This document shows, one piece after another, positions 21,855-30,127 of a stretch of DNA of 38,201 bases. The DNA comes from a virus, in the IMG/VR virus record IMGVR_UViG_3300036985_000365, positions 1-38,201 of that record. One strand, 5' to 3'. Position 1 is the first letter of the stretch, and the number at the start of each line of letters is the position of its first letter. Below the pieces are notes generated by a model. It had not been told where the DNA came from. It saw only the letters and a list, made by a program, of their open reading frames with translations, and searched no databases. The position numbers and the translations under genes are program-made.

Positions 21855-22835
21855 ATGGCAGAAATACAAGCAACGAATTTGGCCGATGCGGCCAGTGCTA
21901 TCTCAGCAATGTTAGCCCCCGATGAGGGACAAGCAGAAGTTACTGAGACGCAGCCAGCCGAAGAGTCCGAAGAGGACTTAGAGGCAGCGGCCTCCGAGGA
22001 GGATGACTCTGGTGTGGAAGACGCGCTAGAGGACGAAACCTCGGAGGAACAGTCTGGAGGAGAGGAAGAGCCAGAGGAGCAAGAGCAGCCACAGACTTTC
22101 ACCGTCAAAGTTGACGGTAAGGAAGTCGCAGTGACGCTGGACGAGCTACAAAAAGGCTATTCAAGGACTCAGGACTACACCCGAAAAACGCAGCAGATTG
22201 CCGAAGTGCGAAAGCAAGTCGAGCAAGAAACGCAGGCAGTTCGGGCCGAGCGTGAGCAGTACGCTCAATTGTTGGGAGCATTGCAAGCCCAGCTTCAGTC
22301 TTCAGAGCCGCAGGTCGATTTGGATCGTCTTTACAACGAAGACCCAATCGAGTGGGTGCGGCAAAAAGAGGTTTTGCGGGATCGACAAGAGAAGGCATAC
22401 GCTATTCAGGCCGAGCAGCAGCGTCTTCTCCAGTTGAGTCAGCAAGAGCAGCAGCAATCTATTCAGCAGCATCTTGAGAGCCAGAAAGATGCGCTGTTGG
22501 CTGCGCTGCCAGAGTGGAAAGATCCAAAGAAAGCAAAGCTCGAAAAAGCGATGCTGATTGAATCTGCCAAGTCTGCCGGTTTTTCTGATGAAGATTTGAA
22601 GAGTGTTTACGATCACCGGCTGGTTTTACTGTTGCGTAAGGCAGCACTGTTTGACCAGATGGTAAGTAAGCGTCAAGGCATTAAGCCTGTGGTGAACAAT
22701 GGCCCACGACCAGCCAAGCCAGGTGCAGCGGGTCGGGTTTCGACAACGACTGAGAGTGTTCGCGCAAAGCAGCGTCTTGCAAAAACCGGCCGCATCGATG
22801 ATGCGGTATCTGCAATTGAACTTTTATTGAAATGA
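21855..22835 (+). CDS. Scaffolding protein (326 aa)
   Basis: The N-terminal 80 residues are extremely acidic (runs of Glu/Asp, e.g. AEESEEDLEAAASEED). A short folded segment follows (FTVKVDGKEVAVTLDELQKG), then a long Gln/Glu-rich coiled coil (residues ~115-225) and a basic C-terminal helical region that would bind capsid protein (RVSTTTESVRAKQRLAKTGR). This layout and the place between portal and capsid identify a capsid assembly scaffold. Confidence 0.85.
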   Translation: MAEIQATNLADAASAISAMLAPDEGQAEVTETQPAEESEEDLEAAASEEDDSGVEDALEDETSEEQSGGEEEPEEQEQPQTFTVKVDGKEVAVTLDELQKGYSRTQDYTRKTQQIAEVRKQVEQETQAVRAEREQYAQLLGALQAQLQSSEPQVDLDRLYNEDPIEWVRQKEVLRDRQEKAYAIQAEQQRLLQLSQQEQQQSIQQHLESQKDALLAALPEWKDPKKAKLEKAMLIESAKSAGFSDEDLKSVYDHRLVLLLRKAALFDQMVSKRQGIKPVVNNGPRPAKPGAAGRVSTTTESVRAKQRLAKTGRIDDAVSAIELLLK

Positions 22836-22842
22836 GGAAATT

Positions 22843-22929
22843 ATGGCTATCGTTAGCAATACATTCCTGACTTACTCTGCAAAGGGTATTCGGGAAGATC
22901 TTAGCAATGTGATCACCAACATTGCGCCT
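22843..22929 (+). CDS. Major capsid protein, exon 1 (29 codons)
   Basis: ATG 22843 is preceded by GAGGAAAT. It encodes MAIVSNTFLTYSAKG...NVITNIAP, the typical N-terminus of SU10/pelagiphage-type capsid proteins, and then hits TAA at 22930 in frame. Homologues continue NIAPxETPxMSxIG, which is exactly what exon 2 supplies. The last base of the exon is U (22929), as required for a group I 5' splice site. Without splicing, only this 29-residue peptide is made. Confidence 0.88.
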
Positions 22930-23189
22930 TAACTTGAGGGCCGTTGCAGAGTAATTTGCAATTGACACTAGGAGAATTGCTGGAAACCCCTAACGGATAG
23001 GCAGCCGAGGGCAATCAGCAGCCGAGCCTCGCAAGAGGAAGGTTCAACGACTAGATCGAAAGATCGTAGGGCCAAGTGGCCCGAAGCACCTAGCCCCACG
23101 AAAGTGGGTGAAGATATAGTCTGATCTGCATGGAAACATGCAGTCCCGAGAGGGAGGCAAGGTCTAACGAGCCTTGTTCAACACGGATG
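22930..23189 (+). ncRNA. Group I self-splicing intron (subgroup IA-like), 260 nt
   Basis: All four conserved boxes are present: P AATTGCTGGAAA (22975-22986), Q AATCAGCAGCC (23013-23023), R GTTCAACGACTA (23042-23053), S AAGATATAGTC (23111-23121). Pairings seen: P1 GCCU/GGGC (22926-22929/22938-22941, with the U.G at the splice site), P2 (22944-22948/22957-22961), P3 CUAGG/CCUAG (22968-22972/23089-23093), P4 (22977-22982/23016-23021), P6 with a GCAA loop, P7 GACUA/UAGUC (23049-23053/23117-23121), P8 CCCAC-GAAA-GUGGG (23095-23108), and P9 hairpins (23126-23143, 23144-23155). Two extra hairpins between P7 and P3' (23054-23065, 23069-23082) indicate subgroup IA. Ends in G (23189). No endonuclease ORF. 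Confidence 0.93.
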
Positions 23190-24065
23190 GAAGAGACGCC
23201 TTACATGTCGAACATTGGACGCGAGAATGTGTCCAATAGCTTGTTTGAGTGGCAGACTGACACATTGGCCGCAGCCGCTGCCAATGCACAGTTAGAGGGT
23301 GACGATGTTGCATCGTTTGACTCTGTAACTGCTACTGTGCGTCTGCAAAACTACGCACAGATTTCACGCAAGACGATCATCCTGTCTGCCACTGAAGAAG
23401 TGGTGAACAAGGCTGGCCGCCGCAGCGAACTGGCTTACCAGATCGCAAAGCGTGGTTCTGAGTTGAAGCGCGACCAAGAGTTTGTCATGCTGAACGGCGG
23501 TATCGCTGTTTCTGGTGACTCTACGACTGCCCGTGTGACTGCATCCCTCGGCGCGTTTGTGAAAACAAACACCGACAAGCAGACCAACGGTACTGATCCA
23601 TCGTATACAACGCTGCCAAACAGCGCCCGTACCGATGGCAATGTGCGTACCTTCACTGAAACCATTCTCAAGAATGTGATTCAGAAGGTGTGGACTGCTG
23701 GTGGTACACCGAAGATCCTGATGTGCGGCCCTGTGAACAAGCAGCGCGTATCTGGTTTCTCTGGTATTGCCTCCAGCCGTTTCAACATTGATGGAGGTGC
23801 AAAGCCTGCCACATTGATCGGTGCAGTTGACATTTATGTCTCTGACTTCGGCAATGTGTCTGTGATTGCCAACCGCTTCCAGCGTGAGCGTGATGCATGG
23901 GTGATCGATCCTGACTACGCCAAGATGACTGTGCTGCGTCCTTACCAGCAAGTCGAACTGGCCAAGACAGGTGACGCTGAGAAGCGCATGCTGATCGTTG
24001 AGTGGGGTCACAAAGTGCTGGCTGAAAATGCCCACGGCTTGGCCGCTGACTTGGTTACTTCTTAA
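23190..24065 (+). CDS. Major capsid protein, exon 2 (291 residues)
   Basis: Reading from 23190 (EETPYMSNIGREN) continues exon 1 in frame to a 320-residue HK97-fold-type capsid protein of the SU10/pelagiphage kind. The EWQTDTLAAAAANAQLEG region, the AQISRKTIILSATEEVVNKAG spine-helix region, QEFVMLNGG and the C-terminal KTGDAEKRMLIVEWGHKVLAEN are characteristic. An ATG formed by the last three intron bases (23187-23189) could start exon 2 alone on unspliced RNA, but no good ribosome site precedes it. A strong terminator follows the stop. Confidence 0.9.
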   Translation, partial: EETPYMSNIGRENVSNSLFEWQTDTLAAAAANAQLEGDDVASFDSVTATVRLQNYAQISRKTIILSATEEVVNKAGRRSELAYQIAKRGSELKRDQEFVMLNGGIAVSGDSTTARVTASLGAFVKTNTDKQTNGTDPSYTTLPNSARTDGNVRTFTETILKNVIQKVWTAGGTPKILMCGPVNKQRVSGFSGIASSRFNIDGGAKPATLIGAVDIYVSDFGNVSVIANRFQRERDAWVIDPDYAKMTVLRPYQQVELAKTGDAEKRMLIVEWGHKVLAENAHGLAADLVTS

Positions 24066-24080
24066 CAGTAAGCAACGGAA

Positions 24081-24107
24081 AGGGCCAGAGAAATCTGGCC
24101 CTTTTTT
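24081..24107 (+). terminator. Rho-independent terminator after the capsid gene
   Basis: AGGGCCAGA (24081-24089), loop gaaa, TCTGGCCCT (24094-24102), followed by a run of six T (24102-24107). A 9-bp GC-rich stem with a tetraloop and U-run makes a strong terminator 16 bases after the capsid stop and just before the next ATG at 24110. Late downstream genes need read-through or another promoter. Confidence 0.92.
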
Positions 24108-24109
24108 AA

Positions 24110-24427
24110 ATGATTCACAAAAGATTACTTAGCGAAAACAAAGATCAAGGCATCTCGCGGTACTGGCATCAAAATCCAGAAACTGGCGATGTGACGATCC
24201 AAACAGAACAAGATGTGACGGCGGTGATTGAGGCCAACAAGGCCATCTACAACGCTGTGGACGGCAAGGCCAACTGGACAGGCGAGTGGCACTTGGTGGC
24301 ATCCATCCCCGAAGCTCTCTATTACAAGATGAAGGCCGAGGGCAAGATCGATGATCAAGAGTACATGAAGCGCTGGCTCAACGACTCAGACAATCAATTT
24401 TTTAGAACACGACCTGGGAAAGTATGA
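24110..24427 (+). CDS. Virion-associated hypothetical protein (105 aa)
   Basis: Starts three bases after the terminator T-run. The product begins MIHKRLLSENKDQGISRYWH, has an acidic helix TEQDVTAVIEANKAIYN and a C-terminal YYKMKAEGKIDDQEYMKRWL that looks like a small helical bundle. This type is found next to capsid genes of environmental podoviruses. No Shine-Dalgarno is visible, since the terminator occupies its place. Function unknown. Coupled by ATGA to the glycosyltransferase. Confidence 0.65.
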   Translation: MIHKRLLSENKDQGISRYWHQNPETGDVTIQTEQDVTAVIEANKAIYNAVDGKANWTGEWHLVASIPEALYYKMKAEGKIDDQEYMKRWLNDSDNQFFRTRPGKV

Positions 24428-25074
24428 ACTACATTGCCGTTTGCACCCCTGCCCGTGATCAGGTTCACACCAATTACACCTACTGCATGGTGAACATGGT
24501 GGCCTATCACACGCTCAACACCACAGACGCAATCAGTCTGAAATTGATGCAAGGCACAATTATCCAAAACCAAAGGGCTGACCTTTGCTTGGATGCGATG
24601 GCTGAAGGATGCACGCACATCCTGTTTATTGACTCGGACATGACTTTCCCGCAGGACATGGTCGGCAAGCTGCTGGCTCACGACAAGCCCATCGTGGCCG
24701 CCAATTGCGCACGGCGCAGGATGCCCACTGGCCCGACTGCCCAGAACTATGACGCCGAAGGCAAGCGCAAATCTGTCTACACCATGCCAGAATCCACCGG
24801 ATTGGAAGAGGTGGGGAGCATTGGCACTGGCATAATGCTCATCAAGCGCGAGGTGTTTGAGGGCATGAGCGAGCCGTGGTTTGATATGCCGTGGCAGACT
24901 TCACGGGGCTACATGGGTGAGGATGTGTTCTTTTGTAAGAAAGCGCAAGAGCTTGGTTACAAGGTGTACATCGACCATGATGTCTCAAAGGAAATTGGCC
25001 ACATTGGCACATTTGAATTTCGCCATGAGCACACCTGGATCGTCAAAGAGGAAATGGAAAAAGAGGCTCAATAA
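24424..25074 (+). CDS. GT-A glycosyltransferase (216 aa)
   Basis: AVCTPARDQVHTNYT, the metal-binding DSD (residues 70-72 in HILFIDSDMTF), AANCARRR, GTGIMLIKREVFE, and the GED motif (165-167, GYMGEDVFFC) with a following HDVSKEIGH. This set defines the phage GT2-like family widespread in environmental phages. It is a second glycosyltransferase, placed after the capsid gene, so glycosylation of virion or host surface is suggested. Acceptor unknown. Confidence 0.82.
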   Translation: MNYIAVCTPARDQVHTNYTYCMVNMVAYHTLNTTDAISLKLMQGTIIQNQRADLCLDAMAEGCTHILFIDSDMTFPQDMVGKLLAHDKPIVAANCARRRMPTGPTAQNYDAEGKRKSVYTMPESTGLEEVGSIGTGIMLIKREVFEGMSEPWFDMPWQTSRGYMGEDVFFCKKAQELGYKVYIDHDVSKEIGHIGTFEFRHEHTWIVKEEMEKEAQ

Positions 25075-25697
25075 TGGCACTGACTACCTACACCGAGCTA
25101 AAGGCATCGATTGCAGATTGGCTGAATCGTTCTGATTTGACGGCCACCATTCCTGACTTTATCTCTCTGGCCGAGGCGCAAGTCGAGCGCACGCTGCGCA
25201 CAAGGCAGATGATCGTCAGGGCCAATGCATACTTTGACGCGCAGTATGGCGCTGTGCCTGATGACTTTCTTGAGACAAAGTCTCTGAAGCTGACCAGCAC
25301 CAATCCGCAGACCCCATTGGGTTTTTTGAGCATTGATGCGCTGGACAATGAGGCGGCCAACTACACGGCCAGCGGCAAGCCCAAGTTCTTTGGCGTGGTC
25401 GGTGGCCAGTTCCGGATCGTCCCGACACCGGATGCAAACTACACGATTGAGTTGACCTATTACGCCAAGCTGACAAAGCTGTCCGGCAGCGTGGCCAGCA
25501 ATTGGCTTTTGGCATCAAATCCCGACATTTATCTGTACGGATCTCTTTTGCAGGCTGCGCCATATCTGCAAGATGATGCGAGAATTCAGACATGGGCAAC
25601 GCTGTATGAGCGAGCCTTAAACGATTCACAAACCGCCGATGATCGAAGCGCGTCCTCTGGGGGTGCTTTGTTGACCCGTGCAAAGACTTTTGGGTAA
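25074..25697 (+). CDS. Head-tail connector / adaptor-like protein (207 aa)
   Basis: Coupled by one base (TAATG) to the preceding gene. The helical N-terminus TYTELKASIADWLNRSDLTA, then IPDFISLAEAQVERTLRTRQM, followed by beta segments (FRIVPTPDANYTIELTYYAK) and LYGSLLQAAPYLQDDARIQTWATLYERAL, matches the phage adaptor protein that binds below the portal. This role is also expected from its position between capsid and tail genes. Confidence 0.82.
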   Translation: MALTTYTELKASIADWLNRSDLTATIPDFISLAEAQVERTLRTRQMIVRANAYFDAQYGAVPDDFLETKSLKLTSTNPQTPLGFLSIDALDNEAANYTASGKPKFFGVVGGQFRIVPTPDANYTIELTYYAKLTKLSGSVASNWLLASNPDIYLYGSLLQAAPYLQDDARIQTWATLYERALNDSQTADDRSASSGGALLTRAKTFG

Positions 25698-25700
25698 ACC

Positions 25701-25889
25701 ATGCTGGTGACAACGACCAAGGGCGAGATGGACGATTCATTGCTTGAACGGCGTGATGGGTCTGTCGAGAACGACACCGAGACAACAAGCTGGGTAGAGT
25801 ACTGGTTAAACGGCGAGATGGTGCATCGTTCTGTTCACATGGCGCTAAAGCGCGGTGTTTTTGCTGATGGCATCAGCCAACAAATTTAG
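25701..25889 (+). CDS. Small hypothetical protein (62 aa)
   Basis: Three bases after the adaptor gene. It has MLVTTTKGEMDDSLLERRDG, an acidic stretch and an amphipathic C-terminus (WVEYWLNGEMVHRSVHMALK). Short proteins like this sit between adaptor and tail genes in related phages. No function known. Confidence 0.6.
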   Translation: MLVTTTKGEMDDSLLERRDGSVENDTETTSWVEYWLNGEMVHRSVHMALKRGVFADGISQQI

Positions 25890-25899
25890 GGAATAAATC

Positions 25900-26355
25900 A
25901 TGGCCAATACGCAAGCGATGTGTACAAGTTTCAAAGGTGAACTGCTGGTCGGTCACCACAACTTTGGCACGGGCGTCATCCGAGCCGCAACGACTGCCGA
26001 CACCTTCAAGGCTGCGCTGTACTTGGCCAGCGCCACTGTCAATGCGGCCACCACGGCCTACTCTGCGTCCGATGAGGTATCAGGCACTGGCTACACTGCC
26101 GGCGGCGTCACAGTGACTTTCGGCACTGCGCCAAGCACCAGCGGCACGACTGCCTTTGTGACCCCCAGCGCCAGCATCACTTATTCCTCGGTCACTCTGT
26201 CCACGGCGTTTGATGCTGTCCTGATCTATAACAGCACGCAAAGCAACAAGGCAGTCAGCGTCCACACCTTTGGCTCGCAGACAGTGACTGCTGGCACTTT
26301 TACATTGACCATGCCTGTCAATGACGCCAGCACCGGCCTGATCCGTATTGCTTAA
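25900..26355 (+). CDS. Beta-rich tail/structural protein (151 aa)
   Basis: GGGAA precedes the start. The product is dominated by Thr/Ser/Ala/Val strands (AALYLASATVNAATTAYSA; GGVTVTFGTAPSTSGTTAFV) without charged helices, typical of small phage decoration or tail proteins. No catalytic motif. Located upstream of the repeat protein and fibres. Confidence 0.6.
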   Translation: MANTQAMCTSFKGELLVGHHNFGTGVIRAATTADTFKAALYLASATVNAATTAYSASDEVSGTGYTAGGVTVTFGTAPSTSGTTAFVTPSASITYSSVTLSTAFDAVLIYNSTQSNKAVSVHTFGSQTVTAGTFTLTMPVNDASTGLIRIA

Positions 26356-26369
26356 ATAGGGGCAGCAAA

Positions 26370-27122
26370 ATGGCTGCTTATGGAACGGGGCTTTATGGGC
26401 GCGGGGCTTATCCAATTACGCCAGGGACATACGGGTCTGGCGGTTATGGATTAGGTGCTTACGGGAAGACAAATATCGGCATCAGCGGCAATCAAGCCGC
26501 TGGTGCTGTTGGCAACTTACTGGCCGATAGATCTGTCCAAGAAGACGGGACGATTGCCACTGGCAATGTCGGCACAGTCGGGTTATCTGTCTCCATTGCC
26601 ATCACCGGCAATGCGGCGGCAGGTGCTGTCGGATCTGTATCAATAGCATCAGCCAAGGCAGTCACTGGCAATGCAGCCACGGGTGCAGTTGACAGCGTTA
26701 CTGAATCTGTTTTTATTGCTGTATCAGGCAACACGGCCACAGGCTCTGTTGGCACTGTCAGCGCCACCAGCACGGCAGCGGTCACAGGCAATGTGGCTAC
26801 GGGTGCTGTGGAAACGATGCCTTCAGAGGTCATCACTTTCCAAGCGATCACAGGGGTTGATGGCTCTGGTGCTGTTGGCACTGTCAGCAACGCCATCACA
26901 ATTGCCTTGACAGGCAATGCAGCCACTGGATCAGTGGGGGTCATGTTTGGATTCGGATGGGGTGCGATACCCGACTCATCAGAAACTTACACGGCCATTG
27001 GCGACACGGCTGAAACTTACACGACAATCAGCGATACGGCAGAAACTTACACACCGATCAGCGACAGTGCAGAAAATTGGTCTGTAATCGCTGATAATTC
27101 AGAGACTTGGACACCTGTTTAG
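26370..27122 (+). CDS. Repeat-containing tail/fibre-type protein (250 aa)
   Basis: N-terminal Gly/Tyr-rich segment ([20 protein letters not shown]). Then a ~20-residue repeat built on [12 protein letters not shown], seen about seven times between residues ~35 and ~190 ([48 protein letters not shown] and others). Then a ~10-residue C-terminal repeat SAETYTxISD (five copies, from about residue 202). The regular beta-type repeat predicts a fibrous or solenoid stalk. Repeat number may change by recombination. Confidence 0.65.
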   Translation: MAAYGTGLYGRGAYPITPGTYGSGGYGLGAYGKTNIGISGNQAAGAVGNLLADRSVQEDGTIATGNVGTVGLSVSIAITGNAAAGAVGSVSIASAKAVTGNAATGAVDSVTESVFIAVSGNTATGSVGTVSATSTAAVTGNVATGAVETMPSEVITFQAITGVDGSGAVGTVSNAITIALTGNAATGSVGVMFGFGWGAIPDSSETYTAIGDTAETYTTISDTAETYTPISDSAENWSVIADNSETWTPV

Positions 27123-27132
27123 GAGCAACGCA

Positions 27133-27678
27133 ATGGCAGATACCACCACCACCAACCTACTGCTGACAAAGCCAGAGGTAGGCGCATCGACAGACACTTG
27201 GGGAACAAAGGTCAACACCGACCTGGACTTAATCGATGCGCTGTTTGATGCAGGGCCATTGCTCAAGGTTACGAAGGGCGGCACGGGTGTAGGAACAAGC
27301 ACAGGTAGTGGTGCAAATGTCTTAGGAACTAGCCCCACACTCAACAATCCAACAGTGACCAACTATGTGGAGACTGTGGTCGCCATCGGTAACTCTGGCA
27401 CATCACAAACCCTGTCATTGACCAACGGCACTGTGCAGACTGTGACGATGACGGGCAACTGCACATTCACCATGCCCACGGCTACGGCTGGCAAGTCTTT
27501 TATCCTGATCTGCACTCAGGACGGCACAGGGTCGCGCACGGCGGTGTTTACATCGGTCAAGTTCCCTGGCGGCACTGCCCCGACACTGACCACCACGGCC
27601 ACCACGGGGGTTGACATCCTGACCTTTGTGGCAAACGGCACATCTTGGTTTGGCACAGCGGCACAGGCGTTTGCATAA
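27133..27678 (+). CDS. Short tail fibre protein (181 aa)
   Basis: AGGAG precedes ATG. The N-terminal [20 protein letters not shown] followed by [12 protein letters not shown] is the conserved opening of many phage tail fibre or collar proteins, followed by [11 protein letters not shown] and beta strands ([20 protein letters not shown]; a terminal [11 protein letters not shown]). It likely forms a trimeric fibre base. Overlaps the next gene by one base. Confidence 0.75.
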   Translation: MADTTTTNLLLTKPEVGASTDTWGTKVNTDLDLIDALFDAGPLLKVTKGGTGVGTSTGSGANVLGTSPTLNNPTVTNYVETVVAIGNSGTSQTLSLTNGTVQTVTMTGNCTFTMPTATAGKSFILICTQDGTGSRTAVFTSVKFPGGTAPTLTTTATTGVDILTFVANGTSWFGTAAQAFA

Positions 27679-30119
27679 TGTTTGCATCTAAAGACACTCT
27701 TCTGACCCGACCTAGCGGCTACCAGATTCAGCGGAGTCTGCGCTTTCGCTCTAGTGCGTCTGCTAATTTGAGCAAAACATTTAGTTCTGCACCAACAAGC
27801 AGAACAACTATCACGCAAAGTGCGTGGGTAAAACTCGGCGCTTTGTCAAATGCTTATAACATCATTGCCCTGTTTGGGACATTTAATAACTGGGAGCAAA
27901 TTTCTCTGACCAGCCCAAACAACACCAACGGGTGGGCTGGTAATGTCATTCGTATCACTGGCCCCGGTAGTGCCGGTGAACTTAGAACCACGCAAGTGTT
28001 TCGAGATCCTGCGGCTTGGTATCACATTGTTGTCGTATATGACACAACTAACGCTACATCGTCTGAGCGCATTCGCCTGTTCATCAATGGTGTCCGTGTC
28101 ACCTCGTTTTCAACCGCGACATACCCCCCTCAAAACCAAACAACAACGGAATGGCTTGTCTCTGGAGCGGAAAGTAATATTGCGACAACAGGCGCTAGCA
28201 CCACGCAAACCTTTGACGGCTACATGACCGAAATCAATGTCATTGACGGCCAAGCGCTAACCCCGTCCAGCTTTGGTGCAATTAACCCAGTGACCGGCGT
28301 ATGGTCTGCAACCAAGTACGCTGGCACATACGGCACAAACGGGTTCTACCTGAACTTCAGCGACAACAGCGCAGCGACTGCCACCACCATCGGCAAGGAC
28401 AACTCTGGCAACGGCAACAACTGGACACCGAACAACATCAGCGTGACTGCTGGTAGCACCTACGACTCCATGCTGGATGCGCCTCTGGGTGCTGGTGGTG
28501 GGGAGAGGGGGAACTACTGCGTGCTGAATCCGCTATCCAACACCGCCGGCACATGGTCAAACGCCAATCTGCGGTTTGTTGGCCCTTCTTCAACTCGCCG
28601 GAGCAACTCGACTGTCGCTGTCTCGACTGATAAGTGGTATTGGGAAGTGACTTTGGGTAATGCACCTGAGTCGCCAAGGGGCACATCAACAGGCTACAAC
28701 AGTTTTGGTTTTGGTCTTTCAACTGTTTTTGCAAGTACAACTGGGTCATCCACGCAAACAGACGCAGTTATTTTGGCAGACAATGGTTTTTATAAAAACT
28801 TTTCTGGCGCATGGACTGATGGCGGCACGGGTTTTTCTAGCGGTGATACGCTTGCAGTAGCGGTTGACTTAACTGCAAACACATTTACCTTCTACCGCAA
28901 CAACACCCAGATAACCACGGGAACTATCGGTGGAACGGCTGGGCGTGAATTAACGCCAGTCATCATTAGTTACAGCGGCGCGTTCGGCGTAATGGATTGC
29001 AACTTCGGCCAGCGCCCGTTCAGCTACACGCCACCGACTGGCTTCAAAGCCTTGCACACCGGCAACCTTGCAGCGCCAGTGATTGCGCTGCCAGCGCAGA
29101 ACATGGATATAAATCTGTGGACAGGTGATGGCACTAGCCCTCGCTCATTTACAAATACTGGTGGATTTCAACCCGACTTTGTTTGGGTTAAGTCTCGCGT
29201 AGGCCCTTATGACCATGTGCTTGTTGACTCTGTTCGTGGAGCTAGTAAAAAAATAGCGTCCAATACAACTGCTGCGGAAGTAACCAATGTCAATGGCGCT
29301 GTTAGCGCATTTAACTCTAGCGGTTTTAGCGTAGCAGCAGGGTCATCCACTATATTGGAAGTAAACAATTCTGGTGGCGCTACCTATGTAGGCTGGCAAT
29401 GGAAAGCAGGCGGCACTGCTGTCACCAACACAGCAGGAAGCATCACATCCTCTGTGAGTGCCAACACCACGGCTGGTTTTAGCGTGGTGACTTATACGGG
29501 TACTGGTGCAAATGCCACTGTGGGGCATGGGTTGGGTGTTGCGCCTCAAATGTTTATTGTTAAATCAAGAAGTGCGGCTACAAGTTGGAATGTGTACCAT
29601 GTTTCAACTGGAAACACAGGTGCGCTGTTTTTAGAAACAACAAATGCGTTTGCGGCTGATTCAACAAGATGGAACAACACCACACCAACATCTACTGTAT
29701 TTAGTTTGGGTAGTGGTGCTGGTGTAAATGCAAGTGCTGCAACATTTGTCGCCTACTGCTTTACACCAGTAGCAGGGTATTCAGCCTTTGGCAGTTACAC
29801 AGGCAACGGCAGTACTAATGGGCCTTTTGTGTTCCTTGGGTTTAGGCCAAGGTGGGTGATGATAAAACGGACTAGCGGGGCAGGTGAAGGTTGGTTTATG
29901 TACGACACCTCAAGAAACACATTTAATTATGCAGAGAATTATTTAGTTGCCAATGGAAGCGATGCAGAAATAGTTTATTTTGATGATGCAATAGATATTG
30001 TTTCAAACGGAATTAAAGTAAGGGCTGGTGGCACAAGAACTGCTGTAAACGACTCTGGGTCAACTTACATCTACATGGCCTTCGCAGAAAACCCATTCAA
30101 GAATTCTCTCGCACGATAA
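27678..30119 (+). CDS. Large receptor-binding tail fibre with jelly-roll domains (813 aa)
   Basis: Start at 27678 (TAATG) rather than the earlier frame from 27645. Residues ~15-210 look like a LamG/concanavalin jelly-roll (TQSAWVKLGALSNAYNIIAL, YHIVVVYDTTN, IRLFINGVRV). About 300-450 resembles SPRY (STDKWYWEVTLGN, NSFGFGLS, VDLTANTFTFYRNN, MDCNFGQRPF). About 470-810 carries two copies of a TGxG...FQPDFVWVKSR / FRPRWVMIKRT type module. AT-rich and GC-rich patches alternate, a sign of recombinational assembly. Most likely the host-recognition protein. Confidence 0.8.
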   Translation: MFASKDTLLTRPSGYQIQRSLRFRSSASANLSKTFSSAPTSRTTITQSAWVKLGALSNAYNIIALFGTFNNWEQISLTSPNNTNGWAGNVIRITGPGSAGELRTTQVFRDPAAWYHIVVVYDTTNATSSERIRLFINGVRVTSFSTATYPPQNQTTTEWLVSGAESNIATTGASTTQTFDGYMTEINVIDGQALTPSSFGAINPVTGVWSATKYAGTYGTNGFYLNFSDNSAATATTIGKDNSGNGNNWTPNNISVTAGSTYDSMLDAPLGAGGGERGNYCVLNPLSNTAGTWSNANLRFVGPSSTRRSNSTVAVSTDKWYWEVTLGNAPESPRGTSTGYNSFGFGLSTVFASTTGSSTQTDAVILADNGFYKNFSGAWTDGGTGFSSGDTLAVAVDLTANTFTFYRNNTQITTGTIGGTAGRELTPVIISYSGAFGVMDCNFGQRPFSYTPPTGFKALHTGNLAAPVIALPAQNMDINLWTGDGTSPRSFTNTGGFQPDFVWVKSRVGPYDHVLVDSVRGASKKIASNTTAAEVTNVNGAVSAFNSSGFSVAAGSSTILEVNNSGGATYVGWQWKAGGTAVTNTAGSITSSVSANTTAGFSVVTYTGTGANATVGHGLGVAPQMFIVKSRSAATSWNVYHVSTGNTGALFLETTNAFAADSTRWNNTTPTSTVFSLGSGAGVNASAATFVAYCFTPVAGYSAFGSYTGNGSTNGPFVFLGFRPRWVMIKRTSGAGEGWFMYDTSRNTFNYAENYLVANGSDAEIVYFDDAIDIVSNGIKVRAGGTRTAVNDSGSTYIYMAFAENPFKNSLAR

Positions 30120-30127
30120 GGACAATC

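Noticed and set aside
22930-23189. Homing endonuclease inside the intron
   Set aside because: No reading frame of useful length; the whole intron is occupied by catalytic-core pairings.
23364-24035. 223-aa minus-strand frame
   Set aside because: Antisense to the capsid exon; His/Cys-rich product with no start signal, a shadow of codon bias.
22843-24065. Capsid gene broken by a nonsense mutation or frameshift
   Set aside because: The interrupting 260 bases form a complete group I intron fold, and the exons join in frame to a normal capsid protein, so it is not a pseudogene.
27678-30119. Diversity-generating retroelement target
   Set aside because: No reverse transcriptase gene and no template/variable repeat pair seen in the window.
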